The translations under genes and the position numbers were made by a program. The notes under the pieces are model-generated. The model did not search any database. It saw only the letters and a program-made list of their open reading frames with translations, and was not told where the DNA came from. From Tractidigestivibacter scatoligenes (lineage in GTDB: Bacteria > Actinomycetota > Coriobacteriia > Coriobacteriales > Atopobiaceae): a stretch of DNA of 64,000 nucleotides. How positions within the stretch are numbered: position 1 is the stretch's first letter; each line of letters begins with the position of its first letter. The stretch lies in contig NZ_LOJF01000001.1 of the NCBI RefSeq assembly GCF_001494635.1, positions 62,001 to 126,000 on the forward strand, read 5' to 3'. Below are positions 9,232-16,949 of this stretch, piece by piece.

Positions 9232-9681
9232 TCACTGCGAGCGGTGGTCGCCCCGCGCCCTATCTGGCATGATGGTTCGCTCGCCATGCGCCCAGAGAAG
9301 GTCGTCGCACTGCTCGATGCCCACACCATGATGGAGTGCGTATGCAACGATAAGGTCGCGGCAGTTATCGGGCCGCAGGCGGCACGCTCCGCCGCGTTCG
9401 AGCAGTTCGGAGGCATCGCGGATATCCAGCCGCATCCCAAACGCAAGTTGCAGCAGCTTGTCGCGCGAGGCATGCCTAGTTCCCGCAAGAATCTGATACG
9501 CAAAGGTCTGATTGAGGCGGCTGCGATAGATGGCCTCGTTTCTCGGCATCCCACTTGCTGCCATGCTGTCGCGCGCCCAGGCCGAGAGATTCCTCTCGTC
9601 GAGGAATGCATGGGCCAGAACCTCATCGAGGTCCGCGTCGTGCGTTATGGCGTACCAGGGCTCTTCCACGTCCGCCTCCAT
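9232..9681 (-). CDS. HTH-like protein, paralogue of the kinase-linked HTH protein
   Basis: A protein of about 149 aa. The middle (about 45-110) resembles an XRE-type helix-turn-helix: SGMPRNEAIYRSRLNQTFAY, then QILAGTRHASRDKLLQLAFG and LDIRDASELLERGG. The whole core aligns by eye with the protein at 11005-11484, including LNQTFAYQI versus LNPTFCYQI, and the endings CDDLLWAHGERTI versus TDDELWRLGEKTL. ATG 9681 is used; an in-frame TTG lies at 9687 and no good SD is seen. It is downstream of the Ser/Thr kinase gene with about 80 bp between. Function is unknown; a DNA-binding adaptor of the kinase is a guess. Confidence 0.75.
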   Translation of the reverse strand: MEADVEEPWYAITHDADLDEVLAHAFLDERNLSAWARDSMAASGMPRNEAIYRSRLNQTFAYQILAGTRHASRDKLLQLAFGMRLDIRDASELLERGGACRLRPDNCRDLIVAYALHHGVGIEQCDDLLWAHGERTIMPDRARGDHRSQ

Positions 9682-9718
9682 CCGCAATGGATGGTGGCAA
9701 AACGGCGAGCTACTTTCA

Positions 9719-9733
9719 TTAGCTTGCTGCTAA
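9719..9733. promoter_or_regulatory. TTAGC-N5-GCTAA dyad, site 2
   Basis: TTAGCTTGCTGCTAA, preceded by TTTCA, lies about 40 bp upstream of the HTH-like gene start. It shares arms and spacing with the site at 9216-9230. It may be an autoregulatory operator (inference). Confidence 0.45.
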
Positions 9734-9765
9734 AAGACAAGACGGGCGCGAGCGGGGCCTCAAGA

Positions 9766-11004
9766 CTAGCTTCCAGGCGTCAGCGCCACGCACATCGTGA
9801 GGACGGCAACGAACGCAATGAGCAAGCCAAGCCCCATGAGCAGCCGCTTTGCCATAAGGATTACACGGGCAGAGCGTCGCTTGTACTTCATCGCAGCATA
9901 CGGACCCGCCCCCAGCATCGCCGCCGGAATCTCATCCACCAAAAGAAGGACAAGGTAGGCCGTCACGCCAAGAATCACCAGGAGCGATTCCACGGGATGG
10001 TCGCCAGCCATGGCATTGGTGGCGTAGACCGCGGCCGAGCCAAAGAGAATGCCCACAAATGCACCGAGAACCACCAAGGCAACGGTAAGCACCTGCACCC
10101 ACGGCTTGGCCTCAGAGAACGCCGCCACCAACTGGCCAGGCCTCGCCAGCGTTCGCGGGATCTTCTCACGCTTGCTGCTCTTTGCGCCCGAAGTCTTGGC
10201 GTCGTTCCCGACAGCCGCCTCCGGCACTGCTTGCAGCATGGCGTCACGCAGCGCCGTCGCGCTCTGGTAGCGCTCGCTCGGCTCGAAGCGGCAGGCCTTC
10301 TCGACAATGCGCCGCAGCTCGGGGCGGACAATGCCGGGATCCGCAAGTGCCGTCGCATACCCCTCGGCATCCGGGGTAAGGCCCGTGAGCATATAGCCAA
10401 GCAGGCAGCCCACCGAGTAGACGTCGGAGCGGCCGTCGGTCTGGGCAAAGCCGTACTGCTCGGGGGACGCAAATCCCCAGGTACCAAGCCGCGTGGTGTC
10501 GCGCTGGGCGCCCTCGACGTAGGCGCGCGCAATACCTAAGTCGATGAGAACCGCCCCACGCGGGGAGAGAATCACATTTTTTGGAGACACGTCACGGTGA
10601 ACGATGCCCTGCTCGTGGAGGGCGGCAACCGCATCGCAGACGTCAACGATCACGCGCGCCGCCGCGGTCTGTCCCATACGCCCGGCATTGGCCACACACG
10701 TCGCAAGCGACGCCCCATAGACGTATTCGCGAACAATAACTACCTGGTCAGGCAGGTCGTACGTCTCGACCACACGCGGTAGGTGCGCGCCGCAAACGGA
10801 CGAGAGGCGCGAGAACACCTCATCGTTCGCAACGTTGCGCTTGATGCGCTTGCGCACGAGAGGACCCTCGCCCACGTGGCCGGCGCCCTGTCGGCTCACA
10901 ACCTCGGTCGAACCCGCCTCGTTGCTCGCGAGCACGCGCTCCACGCGGTAGGCCTCGTCCTTCTCGAGCGCAGCCATAAGCTGCCCGTCTTCGGAGACAG
11001 CCAC
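9766..11004 (-). CDS. Membrane-anchored serine/threonine protein kinase
   Basis: A 412-aa Hanks-type kinase. The kinase domain spans about residues 18-270 with catalytic loop HRDVSPKN (136-143), DLG in place of DFG (155-157), an activation segment with GTWGFASPEQYG and a DGRSDVYSVGC helix. The glycine-rich loop is degenerate. A linker with basic residues follows, then two or three hydrophobic helices (about 312-408). There are no PASTA repeats, so external ligand sensing of the PknB type is not expected. GTG 11004 follows the HTH stop codon directly, with GGGGGAG 6-7 nt upstream, so kinase and HTH protein are translationally coupled. Confidence 0.9.
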   Translation of the reverse strand: MAVSEDGQLMAALEKDEAYRVERVLASNEAGSTEVVSRQGAGHVGEGPLVRKRIKRNVANDEVFSRLSSVCGAHLPRVVETYDLPDQVVIVREYVYGASLATCVANAGRMGQTAAARVIVDVCDAVAALHEQGIVHRDVSPKNVILSPRGAVLIDLGIARAYVEGAQRDTTRLGTWGFASPEQYGFAQTDGRSDVYSVGCLLGYMLTGLTPDAEGYATALADPGIVRPELRRIVEKACRFEPSERYQSATALRDAMLQAVPEAAVGNDAKTSGAKSSKREKIPRTLARPGQLVAAFSEAKPWVQVLTVALVVLGAFVGILFGSAAVYATNAMAGDHPVESLLVILGVTAYLVLLLVDEIPAAMLGAGPYAAMKYKRRSARVILMAKRLLMGLGLLIAFVAVLTMCVALTPGS

Positions 11005-11484
11005 CTATGCTCCCCCATCGATTAGGGTCTTTTCGCCCAGGCGCCACAGCTCGTCGTCGGTCTGCGCGCGGTCCATGCCGTGCTCCAGACAGAAAATGAT
11101 GATGGCATCGCGACGGTTGCGCGACCACAACTCTGAGGCGCCGGCAAGCCGCAGCAGGCGCTGCGCCTCGACAAGCGAGCAGCCCAGCCCAAATGCCAGC
11201 ATAATCGCGCTGTCACGGCCAGGACGCCGTGCACCCTCGAAAATCTGGTAGCAGAACGTGGGGTTGAGCCCAGATGCACGTATAACCTGCGACTTCTTGA
11301 GCCCATGCGCCTCTCGCACGGCTTCTGCGTACTCCGCGAGTGGGCGCTCTTCCAGGTTTGCGCGCGCAAGGTACTGCTCGGGCGAGGCCGAGGCGAGCAG
11401 CTGCTCTAGCAGCTCCGCCGTGAGGCGCACGGACCCCTCGCCTTTGCCAGACGCCTCGCGCGGCTCCGCCTGCTCCCCCAGCAT
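11005..11484 (-). CDS. XRE-like HTH protein coupled to the Ser/Thr kinase
   Basis: A 159-aa protein with a Glu-rich N-terminal part (LTAELLEQLLASASPEQYLA) and a helix-turn-helix-like core (KKSQVIRASGLNPTFCYQIF, then EGARRPGRDSAIMLAFGLG), followed by a helical tail. ATG 11484 overlaps the metA TGA by 1 nt; the longer reading frame to 11622 runs inside metA and is rejected. The stop is adjacent to the kinase GTG. The gene is thus sandwiched between metA and the kinase in one transcript. Families of this shape often act as kinase substrates or regulators, but that is inference. Confidence 0.8.
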   Translation of the reverse strand: MLGEQAEPREASGKGEGSVRLTAELLEQLLASASPEQYLARANLEERPLAEYAEAVREAHGLKKSQVIRASGLNPTFCYQIFEGARRPGRDSAIMLAFGLGCSLVEAQRLLRLAGASELWSRNRRDAIIIFCLEHGMDRAQTDDELWRLGEKTLIDGGA

Positions 11485-12449
11485 CAGAACTTGTCGACCA
11501 TGCCGTTGGCGCCTGCGTGGAGCTGCTGGATGGTCTGGGGAATGAGGTCCAGGTCGTAGGGGGTCATCTGGTAGACCCAGTTGAGCCAGTTGCGGTAGAG
11601 AAGGTTCGCGTGTGCGCGCCACGTGAAGATGGGCTGGCTCTCGGGGTTGTCGTCCGGGAAGTAGTTCTCGGGCAGACGAATGGGCAGCCCCTTGTGGAAG
11701 TCACGCCAGAACTCGTCGGAGAGCGTGTCGCGGCCGTACTCAAAGTGGCCGGTCACGTAGATCTCGTGGAAGTCTGGCGTGGCGATAATAGCTGGGCCGC
11801 TGGTAAAGCCCTCCGAAAGCACGTGCAGCTCGGGGTGGCGCGCAAGCTCGTTGGTGTCGATGGCGGCGTGGCGCGAGTGCGGCATGTAGTGCACCTCGTC
11901 GAAGCCGTTCGTGAGGAAGTTGTACTCGTCGCACAGGCGCTGCGGGAAGACGCCAAAGAGCTTGGAGCCCAGCTGCTTCTTGGGGATGTGGTACAGGTGC
12001 CAGAGTCCGGCCATGGCGCCCCAGCACAGGTACATGGTGGAGAGCACGTGCTCCTGCGACCAGTCGATGATTCCGCAGAGCTCGTCCCAATAGTCAACGT
12101 CCTCGAAGTCCATCTGCTCCACGGGGGCGCCGGTGATGATGAGGCCATCGTAGTTCTTGTCGGCAAACGAGTCGAACGTATCGTAGAACTTCACGAGGTG
12201 GTCCTGCGAGACGTGCGTGGCCTCGTGCGTCGAGACGCGCATGAAGTCGCAGCTCACCTGCAGCGGCGACTTAGATATGAGGCGCAGAATCTGGGTCTCG
12301 GTCTCGATCTTGGTGGGCATGAGGTTGAGGATGGCCACCCTCAGCGGGCGGATCTCCTGGCGCTCGGCAACCTCTTCCTCGAGGGCAAAGATGCGCTCTT
12401 GGTGCAGGATCTTCTTGGCGGGCAGGCCGTCTGGGATGTTGATAGGCAT
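11484..12449 (-). CDS. metA: Homoserine O-acetyltransferase (MetA family)
   Basis: A 321-aa MetA-type enzyme that acylates L-homoserine at the entry to methionine synthesis. The acyl-enzyme Cys is C142 in YLCWGAMAGL and the GHFEYGRDT segment carries the His/Glu of the active site. Residue 111 is Glu (GAPVEQMDFEDV). In this family Glu111 is associated with acetyl-CoA use and Gly111 with succinyl-CoA, so acetyl transfer is predicted despite the metA name. AAGGAGACATGC precedes ATG 12449. The stop overlaps the next gene (HTH) by 1 nt. Confidence 0.95.
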   Translation of the reverse strand: MPINIPDGLPAKKILHQERIFALEEEVAERQEIRPLRVAILNLMPTKIETETQILRLISKSPLQVSCDFMRVSTHEATHVSQDHLVKFYDTFDSFADKNYDGLIITGAPVEQMDFEDVDYWDELCGIIDWSQEHVLSTMYLCWGAMAGLWHLYHIPKKQLGSKLFGVFPQRLCDEYNFLTNGFDEVHYMPHSRHAAIDTNELARHPELHVLSEGFTSGPAIIATPDFHEIYVTGHFEYGRDTLSDEFWRDFHKGLPIRLPENYFPDDNPESQPIFTWRAHANLLYRNWLNWVYQMTPYDLDLIPQTIQQLHAGANGMVDKF

Positions 12450-12645
12450 GCATGTCTCCTTGAATAGAGCGAACGGGCAAGACGGACGGGCGCCGGCGGC
12501 GGTTGCCGCGACGCAGCTAGCGCATTCGACACATTCGCGCCGTGAGTGGAGCCATGTTTGCCCTGTTCCAGCTCATGCAAGGTCCTTCTCGCCACGCGCA
12601 CCCCATATGGCACGCACGCTCTCCCAGTATAGTAAAGAGCGCGTT

Positions 12646-12664
12646 GACTGTCCCCCGTTTTCAT
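12646..12664. repeat. Half-copy of a GACTGTCCCC-type palindrome
   Basis: TTGACTGTCCCCCGTTTTCA resembles one arm of the 31-bp palindrome at 35741-35771 (GACTGTCCCCTTGTCTCAT). It lies in the metA/DEAD-box intergenic region (12450-12721), which otherwise shows no clear riboswitch or gene. Confidence 0.3.
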
Positions 12665-12721
12665 GCGGCGATATTGTCGTGAAGGTGGAAAAGCGCACGT
12701 ACATACCCCATACTGTGCAGC

Positions 12722-13990
12722 ATGAATACATCATTTGCCGAGCTCGGGCTAAACGAGCAGATCCTCGCCGGGGTGGAAGCCCTTGGCTTTGAAACCCCCA
12801 CCCCCGTCCAGGCGCAGGCCATCCCCGTTGTCCTTGAGGGGCGCGACGTGGTTGCGTCCGCGCAGACGGGAACCGGCAAGACCGCTGCGTTTGCCCTGCC
12901 TGCGCTGCAGCTCATCCAGGGCAAAAAGGCGCCCAGCAAGGAGCCGCTCGCCCTGGTGGTGACGCCCACGCGCGAGCTTGCCGCGCAGATTGACAACGTG
13001 GTGAGCGTGGTGTGCAAGGAGACAGGCCAGCGCGCCGTCATAGTGATGGGCGGCGCCAAGTTCGACAAGCAGATCGCGCAGCTCGAGAAGGGCTGCGACC
13101 TTTTGGTTGCCACGCCCGGCCGCTTGCTCGACCTCATGGAGCACAACCACGTGAGCCTCTCCAAGGTGCAAGTCCTGGTGCTAGACGAGGCGGACCGCAT
13201 GCTCGACATGGGGTTCTGGCCAAGCGTGCGCCGCATCATGCACGCGCTGCCCGAGAAGCACCAGACCCTGCTCTTCTCGGCAACCATTCCGCCAAGCATC
13301 AAGAGCACCATCGACGCGCTGCTGAGAGACCCCGCCTACGTGGAGATTGCACGCGTTGGACAGACGGCCGACACGGTTGAGGAGCACCTCTGCCCCGTCA
13401 CCCAGGGCCAAAAGACCCAGCTTTTGGAGGCACTCATCAAGACCGGTGGAGGCACCGGTGTGCAACCCGAGCGCGTTCTGGTCTTCTGTCGCACCAAGCA
13501 CCGCGTGGACGACGTCTCGAAGCTCCTCAAGAACGCCGGCCTCAAGGTGGACGTGATGCACGCCGACCGCCCGCAGAAGGCGCGCGAGAAGGCCCTCGAG
13601 CGGTTCCGCGATGGCAAGGTCCAGGTGCTTGTTGCCACAGACGTGATGAGCCGCGGCATCGACGTCGAGGGCATCGACGCGGTGGTCAACTTCGACGTGC
13701 CCATGGACCCGGAGGACTACGTGCACCGCATTGGCCGTACCGGCCGCGCCGGCGCAACGGGCCACGCCTACACGTTCATGGCGCCCGACGAAGTGAGCCC
13801 CCTGCGAGAGATCGAGTACTTCACCAAGAAGCTCGTGCCGGTGTGGGATCTGCCCGGCTTTGCCTACGACGAGGGACGCATCATCCCGCAGTCCGGGCGC
13901 TCGACCGTCAAGCCCACGCGCACGATGTTCTCGGGCTCCAAGGCTCGCGGGCGCGGCTTTGGCGGCGGGCGGTACGGCCGTCACTTCTAG
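12722..13990 (+). CDS. DEAD-box RNA helicase (RhlE-like)
   Basis: A 422-aa ATP-dependent RNA helicase for RNA remodelling (ribosome assembly, mRNA decay or cold response). Motifs in order: Q-motif with ETPTPVQAQAIP, Walker A AQTGTGKT, PTRELA, TPGRLLD, DEAD in VLDEADRMLDMGF, SAT, VFCRTKHRVD, ATDVMSRGID and HRIGRTGRAG. The tail is short, Gly/Arg-rich and basic (GRGFGGGRYGRHF), as in RhlE/CsdA-type helicases. No strong ribosome site precedes ATG 12722, but the Q-motif leaves little room for a later start. Confidence 0.93.
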   Translation: MNTSFAELGLNEQILAGVEALGFETPTPVQAQAIPVVLEGRDVVASAQTGTGKTAAFALPALQLIQGKKAPSKEPLALVVTPTRELAAQIDNVVSVVCKETGQRAVIVMGGAKFDKQIAQLEKGCDLLVATPGRLLDLMEHNHVSLSKVQVLVLDEADRMLDMGFWPSVRRIMHALPEKHQTLLFSATIPPSIKSTIDALLRDPAYVEIARVGQTADTVEEHLCPVTQGQKTQLLEALIKTGGGTGVQPERVLVFCRTKHRVDDVSKLLKNAGLKVDVMHADRPQKAREKALERFRDGKVQVLVATDVMSRGIDVEGIDAVVNFDVPMDPEDYVHRIGRTGRAGATGHAYTFMAPDEVSPLREIEYFTKKLVPVWDLPGFAYDEGRIIPQSGRSTVKPTRTMFSGSKARGRGFGGGRYGRHF

Positions 13991-14021
13991 GGCCGGCGCC
14001 GGCGGCCCTCTCGCCCCCCCT

Positions 14022-14124
14022 CCCCCCTCTCCGTTCTTTAGCGGTATTTGAGAACCGAGCTTCTCGCCAACTGGGCAAATGCGGGGCCCGATTCTCAGAA
14101 ACCGCTAAAGAACGGAGAGGGGGG
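14022..14124. repeat. REPIN-like inverted repeat, family C copy 1
   Basis: Arms of 33 nt share the core CGTTCTTTAGCGG and TGAGAA, with a 37-nt spacer containing CTTCTCGCCAACTGGGC. Related copies lie at 18339-18421 (same arms) and 62016-62098 (related arms and the same spacer in reverse). It fills most of the gap between two plus-strand genes. Confidence 0.85.
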
Positions 14125-14195
14125 CCGCAGAGAGACGCCGTCCGGTCCCGCCACGCCAACGAGTAAGCCACGACCCACCCACAAGAGGGATATCC

Positions 14196-15485
14196 ATGAA
14201 GCAGCAGCGTCCGTATCCGCAGGTCATCGTCACGAGAAAGGCCGCCCGCGCCCTTGCCGGCGGACACCCCTGGGTCTTCGAGGGCGAGGTCCGTCGCATG
14301 GAGCCCGCACCCGCGGACGGACGCGCTGCCCAGAACGGCGACGTGGTGGACGTGGTCGAGCAGAACGGCACTTGGCAGGGTGTGGGGCTTCTCTCCGAGC
14401 AGAGCAAGATTCGTGTGCGCGTGGTGAGCCGCAATGCCAACGACCGCATCAACGAAGCGTTTTGGGCACGCAAACTCCAGTGGGCGTGGGATTATCGCAA
14501 GGCCACCATGGGTTCGCGTGCGCTTCCGGGCTGCGAGCCGGACACCAACTGCTGCCGTGTGCTCTTTTCGGAGGCGGACGGGTTTCCGGGCCTCGTCGTC
14601 GACCGCTACGAGGACGTGCTCGTCTCGCAGGTGGGCACCGTGGGCATGCAGCGGCTGCGCCCCACGCTCTACCCGCTGCTGCTCGACGTACTGCGCTCCG
14701 ACGGCCAGGACATCCGCGGCATCTACGAGAGAAACGACGCGCCTTCTCGCCTCAAGGAGGGCCTTGCGCAAGAGAAGGGCTGGTGGGTCGAGGACGGCAG
14801 GCCCATGCCGGATAGCGCGCGTGTAATTGCGCACGAGAACGGCATTGCCTACGACCTTGACCTCGAGAACAGCCAGAAGACAGGGTTCTTCCTCGATCAG
14901 AAGTACAACCGCCGTGCCGTGCGCGAACTGGCCCGCGGGCGCCGCGTGCTCGACTGCTTCTGCCACGTGGGGCCGTTTGGACTCAACGCCGCGGCGGGCG
15001 GTGCCGAGTTTGTGCGCGAGGTCGACGTGAGCCAGACGGCCATCGACCTGGCACGCGAGAACGCCCGTCTCAACAACCTTGAGGCAACGATGGACTTCAC
15101 CTGCGCAAACGTGCTGGAGTATCTGCCGGAGCTTGTCTCGGACAAGAAGCGCCTGCGCGAGGAGGGCGGCCCCTTCGACCTTATCGTCCTGGCCCCGCCG
15201 GCATTCACCAAGAGCCGCGGGACCGTCGACCACGCCGCCCACGGCTATCGCGAGATTAACGAGTGGGCCATGCGGCTCCTACCGCGCGGCGGCTACCTTG
15301 CAACGTGCAGCTGCAGCCACTTCATGACGCGCGACCTTCTCGCCCGCGCCATTGCCGAGGCCGCGCATAACGCAAATGTCCAGCTGCGTCAGATCGAGGA
15401 ACGCCAGCAGGCTCCGGACCACCCCATCCTGTGGGGCGTCCCCGAGACCCACTACCTGGACTTTTTTGTGTTCCAGGTAGTGTAG
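14196..15485 (+). CDS. RlmI-like class I rRNA (cytosine-C5) methyltransferase
   Basis: A 429-aa protein of the PUA-plus-methyltransferase family related to RlmI, which makes m5C in 23S rRNA. The N-terminal PUA region (about 5-75) has GGHPWVFEGEV. The SAM-binding domain (about 215-429) has FLDQKYNRR, the motif I region VLDCFCHVGPFGL and the catalytic-type CSCSH. Motif IV reads LAPPAFTKS where homologues usually have DPP, so the Asp is replaced by Ala. GAGGGATATCC precedes ATG 14196. Activity may be altered by the substitution; the specific target base is not provable here. Confidence 0.88.
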   Translation: MKQQRPYPQVIVTRKAARALAGGHPWVFEGEVRRMEPAPADGRAAQNGDVVDVVEQNGTWQGVGLLSEQSKIRVRVVSRNANDRINEAFWARKLQWAWDYRKATMGSRALPGCEPDTNCCRVLFSEADGFPGLVVDRYEDVLVSQVGTVGMQRLRPTLYPLLLDVLRSDGQDIRGIYERNDAPSRLKEGLAQEKGWWVEDGRPMPDSARVIAHENGIAYDLDLENSQKTGFFLDQKYNRRAVRELARGRRVLDCFCHVGPFGLNAAAGGAEFVREVDVSQTAIDLARENARLNNLEATMDFTCANVLEYLPELVSDKKRLREEGGPFDLIVLAPPAFTKSRGTVDHAAHGYREINEWAMRLLPRGGYLATCSCSHFMTRDLLARAIAEAAHNANVQLRQIEERQQAPDHPILWGVPETHYLDFFVFQVV

Positions 15486-15555
15486 GGCTCTTGCCTGCTG
15501 TTATATGGCCTCTGGGGACTAAACCACATATGAAAAAATGGGCTGTATGAGAGAG

Positions 15556-15624
15556 TTCATCAGTAGCAGTTGAAAAGATTCATCAGTACAAGCTGCTAAA
15601 TTTCATCAGTAGAGCCGAGAAGCT
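15556..15624. repeat. Three direct repeats with 23-bp period (TTCATCAGTA)
   Basis: The 10-mer TTCATCAGTA occurs at 15556, 15579 and 15602, exactly 23 bp apart, in the 184-bp gap between the RlmI-like gene and the 3' end of the AAA ATPase gene. The regular spacing, about two helix turns, resembles iterons or a protein-binding array. Confidence 0.7.
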
Positions 15625-15669
15625 AATTTGCATTGCTCGTCAACAAGAGCAAGTCCACCCTCACTTTAC

Positions 15670-16800
15670 CTACCACGACGAGCCGCGCAGGTACTCTGCC
15701 ATGTGAGGTGTCGACAGGCGCACGTAACCCTTGCCGTCCGCCTCGATGACATGCTCCTTTATAAGACTCGCGCGGTATTTGCTCACCCAACTCGAACTTC
15801 TGCTGCACCTCTTTGCGATATCTGACACCGCGGTAGAGCTGGGCGCATCAGCAGCGACCGCCTTCACAAACTCCCGCTGCGCAGGGGTAAGCCCGTCCAT
15901 GATTGGTGCACAGACTGCCTCGCCAAACGCCACCACGGCATCGCTGGCGCCACGCTCGACATCGGCGCGCTCGATGGTCTTGGACCCCCTGCGATCCGCC
16001 GCCTGCCACATGTAATAGCCAACAAGCTGCACCATATAGGGATAGCCGGCCGCCGCCTGCGCAGCAGCCAAGGCATCCTCCTGGCCAATCTCTTTGCCGG
16101 ACTCCCTGACCGCGTCCACGTATGCAGCACGGACATCGGCGAGGGGAACCTCGGCAAGCACCTGCTGCTGACTACGGCGCAAGAACGTAAGAACTTTGTT
16201 GTTGAGCACCTCATCAACCATCGAGGGAAGAGCCGCAAACACAAACGCCACCCCATGTTTCTTGGCATCCGAAACGTCCCGCATGTCTTCGTCCCTCAGG
16301 ACGTGCTGGATGGCCGTAGCCAGGGCAACCAGGTCTTCCTCCGAGGCCGCCTGTGCCTCGTCTATGGTGAAAAGAATGCCCTTGCCATCCGGCATTCGCC
16401 TGAGCCTCGCTTCGATGGCCTCTCTCAGTGTAAGCGCTGCGTTGCTCGGCGAGATACTGACGCTCCCAAGACTGGCGGAGACCATTCCTCCCACCCCCAC
16501 GGAGGGGCTGATTGTCGCTCCGCCGAACCTAACGGCACCCGATGAAAGAGCGGCCACAAGCCGTTCGCACAAACCGTTCGACGCCGTGTCGGAAACCACA
16601 ACCCAGTCGTGTTTTTTGGCAACGCGCCCCAGCTCGGTAAGCATGACCGTCTTACCAAACCCGCGCTGACCCGAGATAAGCATCAGACGGCCAGGGGCAC
16701 CAGCACCGTTATCCAGAGCCTCCTCAAAATCTCGTATGACCGACTCCCTGCCAATGAGAATGGGCGGCATCTTGCCAGCCGTGGGCTTGAAGGGGTTCAT
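15670..16800 (-). CDS. AAA ATPase with C-terminal winged-helix-like domain
   Basis: A 376-aa AAA-family ATPase of the AAA_16/Orc1-like type. Walker A is GQRGFGKT (44-51) and Walker B is ILFTIDE (142-148). The C-terminal 70 residues (AVSDIAKRCSRSSSWVSKYR, then LIKEHVI and GYVRLSTPHMAEYL) look like a winged helix. AAGGAGGGT precedes ATG 16800. It is a single gene flanked on the promoter side by five 20-bp tandem repeats and on the 3' side by three 23-bp-spaced repeats. A DNA-binding, possibly self-regulating or replication/partition-related ATPase is plausible, but no function is established from sequence. Confidence 0.85.
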   Translation of the reverse strand: MNPFKPTAGKMPPILIGRESVIRDFEEALDNGAGAPGRLMLISGQRGFGKTVMLTELGRVAKKHDWVVVSDTASNGLCERLVAALSSGAVRFGGATISPSVGVGGMVSASLGSVSISPSNAALTLREAIEARLRRMPDGKGILFTIDEAQAASEEDLVALATAIQHVLRDEDMRDVSDAKKHGVAFVFAALPSMVDEVLNNKVLTFLRRSQQQVLAEVPLADVRAAYVDAVRESGKEIGQEDALAAAQAAAGYPYMVQLVGYYMWQAADRRGSKTIERADVERGASDAVVAFGEAVCAPIMDGLTPAQREFVKAVAADAPSSTAVSDIAKRCSRSSSWVSKYRASLIKEHVIEADGKGYVRLSTPHMAEYLRGSSW

Positions 16801-16826
16801 TGGACATACCCTCCTTGCGGTTTTGC

Positions 16827-16919
16827 ACCGTTTTACACGAACTTATACCGTATTACACGATTTCATACCGTTCTACACGAACTTATACCGTCTTGCACGA
16901 TTTTATACCGTCTTGCATC
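16827..16919. repeat. 20-bp tandem repeat array in the AAA ATPase promoter region
   Basis: Four full units and one partial unit of the form ACCGTNTTACACGAACTTAT start at 16827, 16847, 16867, 16887 and 16907. Units 1 and 3 share ACACGAACTTAT, units 2 and 4 share CACGATTT-AT, giving a 40-bp higher-order repeat. On the gene strand each unit contains a TATAAG/TATAAA-like -10 element, so the array overlaps the likely promoter. Confidence 0.9.
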
Positions 16920-16949
16920 GCCTGGTCGTATGCAGCGCCCTTGTCGCCG

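Noticed and set aside
12450-12721. Possible SAM riboswitch before metA (a GGCAACC string occurs)
   Set aside because: The surrounding stems of SAM-I or SAM-IV could not be assembled; only the short conserved string matches.
16827-16919. CRISPR array
   Set aside because: The 20-bp units are directly tandem with no spacers and there are no cas genes.
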